From the NCBI GenBank assembly GCA_951213105.1, contig OX578140.1, positions 30,008,780 through 30,072,779 of the forward strand: a DNA stretch of 64,000 nucleotides, in the 5' to 3' direction. A program made the position numbers and the translations under genes. The notes under the pieces are model-generated. The model made no database searches. It was not told the origin of the DNA and saw only the letters and a list, made by a program, of their open reading frames with translations. Below are positions 10,542-22,745 of the stretch, in pieces. The stretch comes from Amaurobius ferox (taxonomy: Eukaryota; Arthropoda; Arachnida; Araneae; Amaurobiidae). Every line of letters begins with the position of its first letter. The first letter of the stretch is position 1.

Positions 10542-11306
10542 ATCTGATGTGGGCAACACATGACTTTCCTTATATAATGTAATGAATTTACTACTTTTAC
10601 AGTAAAAAAATAGGTTTTTCTTATAGTAGATACTTATATTCTTTCCAAGATATTGAATTTTCGACAATTAGTCGTCATTTGCATTGATTTAGCGTCATTT
10701 TTATCCATTTGACGAGATTTTCATTAATTTGGTAACATTTCAAAAAGTCGTCAAGTGGGCAACATTCCGCCAAACACTCGCCAAGCGTTATGGACGAAGA
10801 AATAAGTTTTTTTTTTACAGTAGATAAATGATTATTCGCGATCAAATACAAAAGTATTACTCAAAGTATTTTTTTTTCATGAATGGAACGAGCTAGATCC
10901 ACGAGAGTGATGACACCCAATTTATCGCATGGTATTATTACATATGAAATGTGAACAAGTTTCTCAACAGGAAATATTTATTTTTATTTTATATGACTTT
11001 TTGATAATTTTTTTTTAAAAATGTGCAATATCTCGAGAACGGATCATGTTAGCGTTCTAAAATTTATGTTAATCGTTTTTTAATGAAAAATTACATAAGA
11101 AATGTCTATTTGCGTAACTTTATTAGGGGTTTTGATTTTTTGACGATTTTTTCAAAATTTCACTCGGAAATTTAGGGGGGGGGTTCTGTACATTCGATTG
11201 CGTATAAAAACAATAGGCTTCCAGTGTTTATGGATCGTGATTTTTGTACCAAATTTCGTCCCAATCGGTCCATTCGTTCGTGAGTTATCGTCTCCACAGA
11301 CTCACT

Positions 11307-11352
<46 letters not shown>

Positions 11353-11479
11353 TGACTTCAAAAATGTTTGATTCGTGATCAGGGATGCTTGAAATGTGCT
11401 CTTCCGTCGAAAATTCGAATTCGAATTTTCGACCCCGTCACAATACTTTCCTTATACATTATGTATATAAGGAAAGTAA
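10542..11479 (+). repeat. Family A repeat, copy A2
   Basis: Starts ATCTGATGTGGGCAACACATG and ends ACTTTCCTTATACATTATG...ATAAGGAAAGTAA. Same interior as A1, with a longer CA microsatellite at about 11306-11349 and a G run near 11175-11183. It is closer to A3 and A4 than to A1. No coding capacity. Confidence 0.85.
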
Positions 11480-13579
11480 GAATGTTACACCCAACCCTCC
11501 ATAAATTTATGACTATGTGAATGACCCTTTAGTGTGCGGTATGCGTGTACTAGATGAAGGGAGGGGCTATGATTTTAAAATATTGCAAAACCGTTAGTTT
11601 CTTCCTATAAATCGATGGAATAATAAATCGGGCTGACCATTTATTATCTTTCAATTACTTGTCCAATGAAGTGATGTGAGGAACAAGTTGTGTGTTTTGA
11701 ACGTGCATGTATGTTTATCGATAATATGGAAAGCAAAAATTATATGCATAAATTTCATGTATATTTATGTTGTCAGGACTTGAAAATGTAAATAGTTTAT
11801 ATTGCATAACTTGTTATTAATGCCATAATTAGGGCACTAAACATAAATGATCTTCAAACCTCGGGAACTTGCCATCATCACCCTCGTGGCTGATCAATCC
11901 AGCACATATAATGGCAAGGCTGCTAAAATCAATTTTTTGAATCTTACTTATTTATCGATCAATTTACATTATTTTTATTTACTACATCATCTTTTTAATT
12001 TTCATACAAAATTTCGAAAATAATTTGGGCCTCAGTTATACCCAAGAAAAGACCAGTACTACCTGATAGGTAGATCTTGGAAATAGCAATCTACAAAGCT
12101 ACCCGTATTCGGGAGATAACAGTGATGCTTTGTATATACTATGATGCACGAAGCAACTAATTATATCCAGACGAATAATTATTTTGTATATACACATTTT
12201 TCATGAACATACCTCTTTATTGATAAACGCTTAACTTTAAATAATTTGATTCGTTGAATAGATTCCGTTATTGGTATCACTGAATTGGACACTGCTGATT
12301 TCCTCAAGTACTTTCGATCACAACTCAATTAATAGTCTTTAACGATGTACAATTTGTAACATAAAGTACTAGAAACGTCGGTTTCAATGTCCAGGTTCTC
12401 GCAAAAGTCCTTGAGTATTATTCGAGAACGATATTTTTCAATCTGAGGGTATGTTACCATAAAAATAATCGTGGGATTACGAAAAAATACTCACGGAAAA
12501 GGAGGATTTCTTTTAGGATCATTAGCATGGGGAGAACGAGGAAATATGTGGAATTGTAGAAAATTATCCATTTTTTTATATGCATCATCGACAGAACTAT
12601 TTTTTGAGTTGCTAAATATTCAAATAGACGCCACTTCACAATGATTATAGATGTTCTTTTATACAATTCCTGATAAAAATATTATTCTGTGAACGCACCA
12701 CAATCATTACTCATTCGGTATCATTAACGATACATCGAAAATTGAGGGATATATATTACTGGCATCCTGAAAATTTGTTTCACTCTTCTCTGTTTTTCTT
12801 TTACTAGTTTTACTTACTAGTTCGCTACAAGTTTTAGATGAGACATTTTCCTTTCTGTGGGAAATTTCACATGATCCTGAAGCACGGGCTTTGTACATCA
12901 CTAATCAACCAGATTTTTTTTTTCAAAGGTATAGAAGTTTTTGAATTCAAACATGGTTATGATAGATTTGTGCAGATTAACACTGAGGAAGTGGGGCATA
13001 TTGAAACCAGTCAGAAACCGCATCCAATCCAATTGAGCTAAAAATGATGCAATATTTCAAGATCAAGTGGTGAATCTTGAAAAAAATATTTTTAAGTCTA
13101 ACAGAAGTCGGAAGTGGTTAGATGGGTCAACGGTATGTAACGAGATGGATTCAAATCTGAAAAATAACGCACAGAGACTAGTTAGAACTCGATATGACCG
13201 TGAAATTCACTCGTAAAGGTACGACTATAATCGGAGATAACTTAACTTGATTATATAGTATGGGTAAAAAACCCAGTTGCATAAAACTTTGATTTGCTGC
13301 TGTTGCATTCATCCGCCAAGATGTGTCACAGACAAGTGAGAGAGGACATATTTGGCGTCCAAATACGATTTATGTTTCATTTAAATTTTATATCTGTAAT
13401 ATTTTTATTGGGAATTTATTACTTATATCTGGTTTAGAATAATAATGTAAAATTTATGTAACAGATACATTTTCAAAGAATTATGGGCAAGTGCAAAAAT
13501 TTCAATTTATTTTGAGGTTATTTTGTTCGTACTTTAAGGTATGCAAAACTTTTGCCTAAACATGCATATTATGTAAACA
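11480..13579. other. Non-coding, no gene seen
   Basis: About 2.1 kb of AT-rich sequence. Short frames (12454-12666, 12707-12901, 12838-13041) overlap on both strands and show no family motif. No repeat with another part of the window was recognised. Confidence 0.5.
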
Positions 13580-14389
13580 TTTTTACTTTCCGAACAATAC
13601 ATGGTAATGTATAGGGAATGTATTGGAATCAGGTCGAAAATGTCAACTCGGTTTTTCGACAAATCTACATGTTTTGAGCACTCAAGAACTCAAAAATACT
13701 ATTTTTTGCATGACGTCTGTGTGTATGTGTGTGTCTATCTGCCTGTGCAATATATGCATATACTGTATCTGCAAAATTAAGGACTCAAATTTTACAAAAT
13801 TTGGTAGATAAGTGACTTTTGGATTATCCTGGTGTTGATTACAGTTTGGTACGATTCGAAAAATAAACTGTCTTTCTTTGTAAAATGTCTCGAAAAATCG
13901 CATTTATCCACTCTAGCTAAGAAACTAAATGGCCAAATTTCCTCAAATTTGATAGATGAGTCACTTATGAGTTATCCTGGTGCAGATTAGATTTCGGTAC
14001 GATTTGAGAGTAAAGTAGCTGCTTCTTTTGCAAACTGGGCTTCCAAAATACTCAAATTATAAAATAAAACACTGCATTTGCTGAAATGAAACAATTAATT
14101 TCTTGTTTGATAATCAGTTTTTGACGATGAACAGAATAAGATCAAAACTAGGACTAGCCGTTCAAGAGATATTTTAGCAATTTCTCATTTGTGCCACGCC
14201 GCCTTTGAAAACACGTCCAGTCTCCAAGTGAAAATTGAAATTTAAAATTGCACATTCAGAATAGTTTCAAATTGTTATCGGAATTATTTTGTGCAACTCA
14301 ATTCAATTTAATTAATTATGAAAGAAAGAAAAATAAAATAAATCTGCGTCTGTAGGGAAGGTCATGTCCTAACTCTTGACCACATTTAA
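13580..14389 (+). repeat. Family B repeat
   Basis: Starts TTTTACTTTCCGAACAATAC, has the GT microsatellite near 13717-13733 and two internal units of about 120 bp (about 13750-13860 and 13905-14015) with the CCAAATTT...AAATTTG palindrome. It ends with a decayed version of TCATGTGCTGCTCACATCAGAT near 14360-14389. No coding capacity. Confidence 0.7.
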
Positions 14390-14829
14390 TGTCCTAGCTT
14401 GGAGTCTGGATAAAGAGCTAATAGATTTGAAAAACATTAAATTGTGCGTAAAAGCGTTAAAAGCTTCTATATTTTGATAAATTATTTCTATATACGATAG
14501 CTTAAATAATCGATCTAAACATTCACGAAATCCGAGAAGAAACAAATGTGCTGAAAGTAGAAAAGCAGGGAAAATCTGACGCCGAAGAGACTTTTTCTTT
14601 TATAGGGTTTTGGTCTCAAGGGATTTAAAAATAAAAGCAAAAAAGCTCGGCAGGCGTTTGATTCTTGTAAGTATTATGACGTGTGTAGTCAGTAAAATAA
14701 AAAAAAACAGGAATAAAAATGTAAAACAACAAATTTCACAATAAATATTGAGTATTTTCAAATTTTCAAATTTTATTTATTATTTATTCTTTTTGCTATA
14801 TATTTGAGACATTTTTAAATAACTGCATT
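14390..14829. other. Non-coding, no gene seen
   Basis: AT-rich spacer without a supported feature. Confidence 0.5.
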
Positions 14830-14876
14830 TTAACATATTTCAATAACTATATTTCTAGGACGTTTCAGTTATTATA

Positions 14877-14965
14877 CAGGGTGTCCTAAAGAGATTGAAG
14901 CGCGCTTTAATTCTTTACCTGTTGGAGATAAGTGGGCAATGTAAGTTGCAAAAATGTTGAAATAT
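14877..14965 (+). mobile_element. Partial end of the CAGGGTGTCC element
   Basis: After TA the sequence CAGGGTGTCCTAAAGAGATTG and GTTGGAGATAAGTGGGCAAT match the left end at 15326. Similarity stops after about 90 bp, so only one end survives. Confidence 0.7.
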
Positions 14966-15325
14966 AGTAAAACTTTGAAAGCATCTGTTTAAATGCATTA
15001 CAGTAAATTTTAAAACATTTACTTAGTACTCGAAAACTTAAGTGAAAAGCTTCAATTCCATTCCAACCATAAATTCTTCAAATGTTCTCTCTCTCCTTCC
15101 AGAAATTTCTAATTTATTTTCCTATTTATCGTTTGGCAACGATTTCTTGTAACGTTACATTACGTAATTATTTATTGACAGGTGCTTTCTTGCCTTTGAT
15201 AATGCAATTAGTCAAGCATTTAATTTATCTTGAAAAAGAGGTTGATTTTGAGTCCACATTTTTTTTCCTGAAAAAGAAGTTGCTTTTGCGTCCAAAACCA
15301 GTTTTAACTTTTAATGAACTGTGTA

Positions 15326-16166
15326 CAGGGTGTCCCAAAAAGATTGAAACGCGCCTTAATTCTTTACCCGTTGGAGATAAGTGGGCAATATAAATTGCAA
15401 AAACGTTGAAAGTAAGATAGGAAATAAGACTACATTAATGAAATAGTCCTCCCATTAATTTTCAAAAAGTTACACTTTTTAAATTTTCATACGAGAGCCC
15501 CTTAAACAAATTTGGTCAATCAGAAAATTTTTATTTTTAATACAACAAGTTCATTAAAAAAAACACAAATCTGTATCTTTAAAGTCAACTGAATTATGAT
15601 AAAGGAAAAAATCTGACTTATGCCACTTTTCCGCACCATGTGAAAGGCTGTTTCATCAGTAAAAATAGGGATCATACACAAATTGACGATGTAAATTATT
15701 TAGATCAAAAATACGTTTATATGTGTCATTTTTTTTATCACAAATGCATCTAAATGAATCATTACACGGACAGAGATCATATAAAGCAACGGTACTCACT
15801 ACGCGGTTGGGTATCCGATGTATTATCATCCAGTTTTATCTTTTTTGTGATGTGTCACAAATTTACATTTCTAATTTGATATAGGGTCCTTGTTCACAAT
15901 GTTCAATTAAATATAACTCGATCAATTTTAAAGATACAGATATGCGGGTTTTTTTTTAATGATATTGTTGCATTAAAAATAAAAAAATTCTGATTGACCA
16001 AATGTGTCCAAGGGGGTCGTATACAAATTTAAAATGTGTAACTTTTTGAACATGAATGGGAGAACTATTTCATTAACGTAGCCTACACAACAAACAATTT
16101 ACATTGCCTACTTATCTCTAATAGTTAAATAATTGAAGCACGTTTCTATATTTTTGGGACACCTTG
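15326..16166. mobile_element. Mariner-type foldback element with long inverted ends
   Basis: The left end is CAGGGTGTCCCAAAAAGATTG after TA; the right end is TTTTTGGGACACCTTG before TA. This is an 841-bp element with a TA target duplication. The arms stay inverted and complementary for about 250 bp. Shared words on both arms include GTTGGAGATAAGTGGGCAAT (left) and its partner at 16105-16125, and the pair TTGGTCAATCAG and CTGATTGACCAA. The core (about 15600-15890) has no transposase frame. TA duplication plus CAGGGTGTCC fits the Tc1/mariner superfamily; the family itself is inference. Another copy starts at 63571. Confidence 0.8.
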
Positions 16167-16240
16167 TATATTTTAGACGTTTCAATAACTACATATTTAG
16201 AGCATTTGAATAACTATATTTTAGGACGTTTATATTTATG

Positions 16241-17004
16241 ACGATTTTTCATGATATTTTTTATAACTATATTTTTTATGATTATTAGGAAAGATCTACC
16301 TTGCTGTATAAACGCATATAATAAAGTTGGTAGTCCTCGAGTATACACAAGTGAATAGAAATGTAATTTCCCTTGTTTGAGCTCTTAAGACACAGCTCAA
16401 AGATGAGAAAAATTTTGTGACATTGTCTGGGCTTTACTCAGAGGGAAAAATTATCTTAGTGTAATTCTCTAATTTCAGAATCTGGCAACAAAAGCAGTCC
16501 TGATATGAGACCAGAGAAAGCGTCAGCGCATAGCTTTGATAAGAAAGAGATTTAATTTGTATTATATGGAACTTGACATTGTAACGCACTGATGAATGAA
16601 AAGCTTTAAAACAGTTTTCACTGCCAAACGACTAGTTTATTTCTCTTTATGTGTTTAAATTCGTGTTTACATACATCGGAGAAATTTTCTACTAGAAATT
16701 TTCTACCAGGCGATTTTAGATTAGTTTAGTTCAGTGTTTTTCAAACTTTTAAAGTAGCGAAACACTTTTTGAAATAAAATTTGACAGCTTAAACTATGGA
16801 ATACTGTCGGGGAAAGCCAAAAATTTTATAAGTTTTCAGCTCAAGGATTTTCTGTGTGTATTTCGCGGAACACCAAGAACTTCGTTGAACAGATTTTGAA
16901 AACTCTGGTTTAATTAAAATGCTATTCTACTAATCGAGGTAACAATTATCTAGTAGTATTAAGTATTATTAAGTATTTGAAATATCATTTTAAAAGTATC
17001 AATA
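16241..17004. other. Non-coding, no gene seen
   Basis: AT-rich spacer without a supported feature. Confidence 0.5.
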
Positions 17005-17720
17005 GAGCTTAAATGAGGATTTATGTGGATTTAGCATCAAATTGCAGAGGGATTGGGAGGTTTACTAAGGATTTCCACTTCCTGTTCGTTTTTCATTTCT
17101 GGTTCAAAAAATTTTTTAATTGAAATATATATTTCTCAATATTGGCTATAAATGCAACTTCGATGATAACTGATATATTTAGCACACAATATTGGAGGAG
17201 GTTGGCTTACTAACTAAGAGTTCTTATATTGGGTTCCTTTTCAAATTTTAGCTCGAAAATTTTACTAGAAACATGTATTTATAAAGATAGACTATAGATA
17301 GAGCTAAAATATTAAGTGATATGGATTCAGCGTTCAATTACGGAGGGAGTTAGTGGAGTCCTTAAAGATTTATATTTCCGGTTCTTGAGATGTCCCGTTC
17401 GATTCAAAAATGCACATTTTCCTTCTAACATATATTTCTCATTATCTGCTATAAATAGAGCTTAGATGATGACTGGTATGGCTTCAGTATTATTTATGTA
17501 GGATAATAGGGTAATTAGAGAAATAGGTGTAAGTAACAGGGTCATCATTAAGGATGTCCACATCCGGCTTTTTCCCTTCTGGTTCAAAATCGTTCCTTGA
17601 ATCATCTATGTCTCAGGATTGATTTTAAATAGAACTTACATGAAAACTGATATGGTTTATACTTTGAAGATGACTCATATAGATTCTACATTGAATTACA
17701 TAGAAGGTATGATGGTTCTG
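17005..17720 (+). repeat. Ancient tandem repeat, about 140-175-bp units
   Basis: At least four diverged units start near 17008, 17146, 17296 and 17449, with a fifth near 17623. Each has a form of ATAAATAGAGCTTAGATGATG, then GATATGGATTCAGC, then TTACGGAGGGAGT, then CACTTCCGGTTC and CTTCTGGTTCAAAAAT, then ATATATTTCTCA. Unit length varies through indels. Not coding in any frame. Looks like a decayed minisatellite. Confidence 0.65.
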
Positions 17721-18240
17721 GTGCTGGAGGTGTGAATTATGATTTTTCAGTAAATTCAGAGGACTGTACGAATACAGTATGTATAAGAAATTAAAAATAC
17801 TTAATAGTTCTACCAAAAATAAAGTACACATATTTACCACCGTATGACCCTTAATAAATTTCCTGCTCTAATTGATGTCAAGAAAATCTACATTTAAAAG
17901 TGTATTTACTTTTGAAAATATTTTCCTTATTCCTTGGCGATTTGAAATTTTTTTAGTTTGAGTCATTTTTGAAGTATGGGTACGATGTGTATGTTGAACT
18001 CTAAACTTTCGATCTATGGTGCTATATAAGTTCGTCATATTACAGTGTGTATGTAGTTACACAAAATTTTTATCCCATGCACCCGCTTGAACCCCATGTG
18101 CTTCTAATATCCCGGAAGGATCATACACCTCTCATGATCAATATTATTAGACAAAAGCTAACAAAATATAAATATTATACCACCCCATGCAAAGTGCAGT
18201 TATTTTACAAACTAGACCCCTTAACCCATCAATAATTTAT
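17721..18240. other. Non-coding, no gene seen
   Basis: No supported feature. Short frames here lack motifs. Confidence 0.5.
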
Positions 18241-18425
18241 TTCGACAGCTAGCTACTAAAAAATCCTTAATCGATTGGATTAATCCGTCCCCAAATCTGT
18301 CATTATTTGCTCTGTTGCCATTCGACAGCTAATAAAACGGTTCTTAATTAATTGGATTAGTTGGACCCCAAATCTGTCGTTGTTTGTTCTGTTGTCATAC
18401 GACAGCTACCAAGTTCTTAATTATC
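18241..18425 (+). repeat. Tandem repeat of about 80 bp, 2.3 units
   Basis: Units start at 18241, 18321 and about 18398, each with TTCGACAGCTA, then TTAATTGATTGGATTA, then CCCCAAATCTGTC and TCTGTTGCCA. The last unit is cut short. Confidence 0.75.
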
Positions 18426-18784
18426 GTGACATAATAGTGCATTTTCGTTTCCCTTTTCTGACGCAACTCCCGAAATAAAACATCTCGGTTCAATCTCAAT
18501 CGATATGAGTGAGACATTTAATCAAAAGTAGATTAACAGTGGCGAATGTTTCTTCCCACATTGACTCGACAAAATAATGAAGTCCGCTATTTCATCGCAT
18601 TCCATTCATTTTGTTCAGTTGTTCGGTGGAATTGGAAATTGGAAAGGCTTTATGGAATGTTTCGTTTATGAAATGTTCCATTGATTTTGTTGTCCATGCT
18701 CGCTACTCGAATGTTATCAAATGCTGTTTGAGAGTGAGAGTTATTTGCAAGTGCAACTGTAATGTATTTCTTAATTAAAATAAA
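18426..18784. other. Non-coding, no gene seen
   Basis: Carries a phrase (GACAAAATAATGAA...TTTCATCGCATTCC) that has weak relatives near 1030-1070 and 23750-23790, so part may be an old dispersed repeat. Confidence 0.45.
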
Positions 18785-19696
18785 ATCTGATGTGGGCAAC
18801 ATATGACTTTCCTTATATAATGCAATGAATTTACCACTTTTACAGCTAAGAAAAAGTTATTCTTATAGTAGATACTTATATTCTTTCCATGATATTGAAT
18901 TTTCTTCAATTAGTCGTCATTTTCATTGATTTACCGTCATTTTTATCAATTTGGCGAGATTTTTGTTAATGTGGCAACAATTAAAAATGTCGCCAAGTTG
19001 GCGACATTCCGCCAAATTCATTACCAAAATCTCGCCAAGCGTTATGGACGGAGAAATAAGTTATTCTTACAGCAGATAAATGACTATTGGCGTTCAAATA
19101 CAAAAGTATTACTCAAAGTATCTTTTTTCATGAATGAAACGAACTAGATCCACGAGAATGATGTCAACAAATTTATCGCATGATATTACATATGAAAAGT
19201 GAACATGTTTCTCAATAGGAAATATTTTTATTTTTTATTTTATATAACTTTTTGATAATTTTTTTGAAAAATCTGCAATATCTCGAGAACGGTTCATGTT
19301 AGCGTTCTAAAATTTTTGTCAATCGTTTTCTAATGAAAAATTACATAAGAAATGTCTATTTGAGTAACTTTATTAGCGGGTTTGATTTTTTGACGATTTT
19401 TTCAAAATTTCAATCGAAAATTTAGGGGGGTTCTGTGCATTCGATTGTGTATAAAAACAATAGGCTTCCAGTGTTTACGGATTGTGAATTTTGTACCAAA
19501 TTTCGTTTGAATCGGTCCATTCGTTCGTCAGTTATCGTCTCCACAGTCTCACTGACACACACACACACATCACTTCAAAAATGTTTGATTCATGATCAGG
19601 GATGCTTGAAACGTGCTCTTCCGTCGAAAACTCGAATTCGAATTTTCGACCCCGTCACAATACTTTCCTTATACATTATGTATATAAGGAAAGTAA
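18785..19696 (+). repeat. Family A repeat, copy A3
   Basis: Complete ends: ATCTGATGTGGGCAACATATG at the left and TATACATTATG...ATAAGGAAAGTAA at the right. The interior matches A2 and A4 closely. Microsatellite CA near 19553-19568. No coding capacity. Confidence 0.85.
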
Positions 19697-21196
19697 CAAG
19701 AAGGAAATGTGTCGCTTTTGGAGGCTGGACAATTGCTGCCTGAAAGGAGCAAATCTGTTACTTTCACTAAGTAATGCTGCGATTACCTGTAATGATTGCT
19801 TTTTATATAATGTATGTCTACACTTGGTGTTATTCAAAACATCTCATATATTACTTTCGCTGCATATTGACAAACTTAACAATTGCAGAAAACAGTATCA
19901 TAAATTCGAATTTTCTTTATATCGGTAAAATCAATAATCCTTTTATTAATGACCAATGAAAATGCAAAATGTGATATAATTAAAGACATGTTGCGATGAT
20001 TTGAAGAGATGGTGTGGAAAACCGAAATGTCCATTACCTCGAGAACGGTTAGTGTTAAAGCCAGAATAAAATTATCTATTTACTTCTAGTTAAACGTATT
20101 TATAAAGCATCCGTTTCATTCTTGGAAAACACAGGGCTTTTGTAAAATGTCAATACTACAATAATTTCCCTGCAATAACTATCTACCATGCTGCTACCGA
20201 ATTGATACACCTTATTATATACAAAAATGACAACCATCATGAAAAACCACAGAAAAGCAGCTATAAACTCCTTAATGAAATCTATCATGCAAAAATTCAA
20301 TGCTTAAATATGAAATATATTAATCATCATTAATTATCGAAAAAATACATTTATAAAATACAAAATTTAATCAGCAGGACACCATAAAAGAATGCATAAT
20401 GGGCGTGCGCAGAAGGGCTATTTTCTTACAACGGCCTGGTTAAAATGAATTCTGTAAAAAAAAAATGAACGATACACGAGTGCAAAAATCATACCACTAA
20501 ATTCATAATCAGTGAACAGCAAACCCAGAAATATAACTTATGTTTTAGAGCAGTACGTTCTATTTAATTTAGCTCCTAGTAAACTATGAAATCGTATTTT
20601 TCTATATCAAAATTTTAAAATTAAATACGTGTTCAAAACACTAAATGTTTATTGTTTTTAATGTTGTTTTAGGGATTGTGTCAAAATAATAATCTTCCGT
20701 TTATCATTCCGATGATGTCAATATGGAAACTTTGTAATAATATTTTTTATCACTAAGGAAGCAATTAGAGTGAAAATCGTCCAAAATTGAGCTTTAGTAT
20801 AAAATAACTAAAAAATTAACTTTCGTAGCTAGGACTCCCTTAGATTTTTCACTACGTGAACAACAGACGAAAATACAGACAGCCATATGTTTTATTACAG
20901 ATAATTATAATTATTCTTGAAAGCAATGCTCGGTGAATATAAGGTCTTAGCCTAGTGCAAGCTTCAAGAAAATCGATAGACATTCATCGGCTGGAACTAC
21001 CGTATCAAATATCATTTGCTAAATTTATTCGGTTGATATTGTGCCCACCGAGTAATGAAAAGACACAAAGAGATGATATTGGAAAATAATTAATCCATAA
21101 TTTTTATCCTCAAAGCCTTCTCTTTATATATATAGTATTCATTTCTTTCGAAAAAACTTTCTCTTTATATCTACGCACTGCAAATAAAGTAAAAAA
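19697..21196. other. Non-coding, no gene seen
   Basis: About 1.5 kb of AT-rich sequence with only short motif-free frames. Confidence 0.5.
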
Positions 21197-22167
21197 ACTC
21201 TGAGGTGGGCAACACATGACTTCTCTTATATAATGCAATGCATTTAACACTTTTACATTAAAAAAAATATAGATTATTTTTATAGTAGTTATTTATATTC
21301 TTTCCAAGATATTGAATTTTCGTCAATGAGACGTCATTTTCCATGTCGTCATCATCAATGAATCGCCATTGATGTAGCGTCATTTTTATCCATTTGGCGA
21401 ATTTTTCGTTAATTTAGCAACATTTAAAAAGTCGCAAAATTGGCGACATTCCACCAAATTCGTCGCCAAAGTCTCGCTAAGCGTTATGGACGAAGAAATA
21501 AGTTATTCTTACAGCAGATAAATGACTATTGGCGTTCAAATACAAAAGTATTACTCAAAGTATCTTTTTTCATGAATGGAACTAGCTAGATCCACAAGAA
21601 TGATGTCACCAAATTTATCGCATGGTATTACATATGAAAAGTGAACATGTTTCTCAATAGGAAATATATATTTTTTTTATTTTATATGACTTTTTGATAA
21701 TTTTTTTGAAAAATGTGCAATATCTCGAGAACGGTTCATGTTAGCGTTCTAAAATTTATGCCAATCGTTTTCTAATGAAACATTACATAAGAAATGTCTA
21801 TTTCCGTAACTTTATTAGCGGTTTTGATTTTTTGACAATTTTTTCAAAACTTCACTCGAAAATTTAGGGGGTTCTGAACATTCGATTGCGTATAAAAACA
21901 ACAGGCTTCCAGTGTTTACGGATTGTGATTTTTATATCGAATTTCGTTCGAATCGGTCCATTCGTTCGTCAGTTATCGTCTCCACAGTCTCACTGACACA
22001 TACACACACACACATACTTTCACACACACACACACAGACATCACTACAAAAATGTTTGATTCGTGATCAGGGATGCTTGAAGCATGCTCTCCTGTCGAAA
22101 ACTCGAATTCGAATTTTCGACCCTGTCACAATACTTTCCTTATACATTATGTATATAAGGAAAGTAA
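21197..22167 (+). repeat. Family A repeat, copy A4
   Basis: Starts CTCTGAGGTGGGCAACACATG (one change from the family) and ends ATACATTATG...ATAAGGAAAGTAA. It has a small duplication near 21336-21370 (GTCATTTTCCATGTCGTCAT) and an expanded CA/CACACAT microsatellite near 21990-22040. No coding capacity. Confidence 0.85.
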
Positions 22168-22683
22168 AAATATATCTGTAACTACTCTGTACTTTCAAAA
22201 CACGTTTCAGTTTCCAAAATACTCGTATTTTTTTTTAATCAGGAGATTTAACTTTCCATTTACAATTCTTGGGATTGAATCCGCATAATTGTAAAATTTT
22301 GGCTAAATTCTGAGGCATAACTTTTGAGACTTTAAGATGTAGTCATGATTTTGAAAACACAACAGTATACAATTTTGCTTATAGCGGTGCGATTTGAACA
22401 GTGGCGTAACTAATCTTACACGCAATTAAGCAACGCTTAAGGATCCAAGAAAGACCAGAGCGAGCTGCGATATTGGCGGCACCCAAAACAACGACAACAA
22501 AATTCTTAAAAATTCTGTTGAAAATGAAAGCATTTTACTGTTAATCTAACGCTTATACGTATCAAGGAATTGACGACTAATTAAACTGATTTTTATGATA
22601 AACAATTTTACACAAAGCATCTATTACTGGGTAAATATAAGTAAAAATGTTTCTTAAACTTGACGATAAGAGCTTGCAATTTC
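22168..22683. other. Non-coding, no gene seen
   Basis: No supported feature. Confidence 0.5.
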
Positions 22684-22745
22684 GTCTCAGTAGCCCAATG
22701 GTAGAGCGTCGGCTGGCCATTTCGGATTCCCGGTTGGGGCAACAA
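22684..22745 (+). repeat. tRNA-related SINE head, degraded
   Basis: TAGCCCAATGG at 22692-22702 is a perfect fit to the RNA polymerase III box A consensus, and GTAGAGCGTCGGCTGG continues like a D arm. The box B position is damaged: ATTTCGGATTCCCGGTTGGG replaces the expected GGTTCGAATCC. The 3' part does not form a full cloverleaf, so this is not a functional tRNA gene. It is a tRNA-derived repeat of a type different from the SINE array at 25.4-26.9 kb. Confidence 0.6.

Larger units (their letters stand above)
14830..16240. repeat. Short repeat (GGACGTTTCAATAACTATATT) hosting mariner-type insertions
   Basis: Variants of GGACGTTTCAATAACTATA lie on both outer sides: about 14838-14876 on the left and about 16170-16235 on the right. 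Between them sit a partial element (14877-14965) and a complete one (15326-16166). The simplest reading is an old short tandem repeat into which the elements jumped. Confidence 0.55.

Noticed and set aside
15082..15393. 103-codon plus-strand frame
   Set aside because: Its C-terminal end lies in the inverted terminal repeat of the element at 15326, so it is not a gene of its own.
18241..18425. CRISPR-like repeat
   Set aside because: Direct repeats are about 80 bp without unique spacers, in a eukaryotic context; a plain tandem repeat.
22684..22745. Functional tRNA gene
   Set aside because: Box A is good but the T arm is damaged; better as a degraded tRNA-derived repeat.
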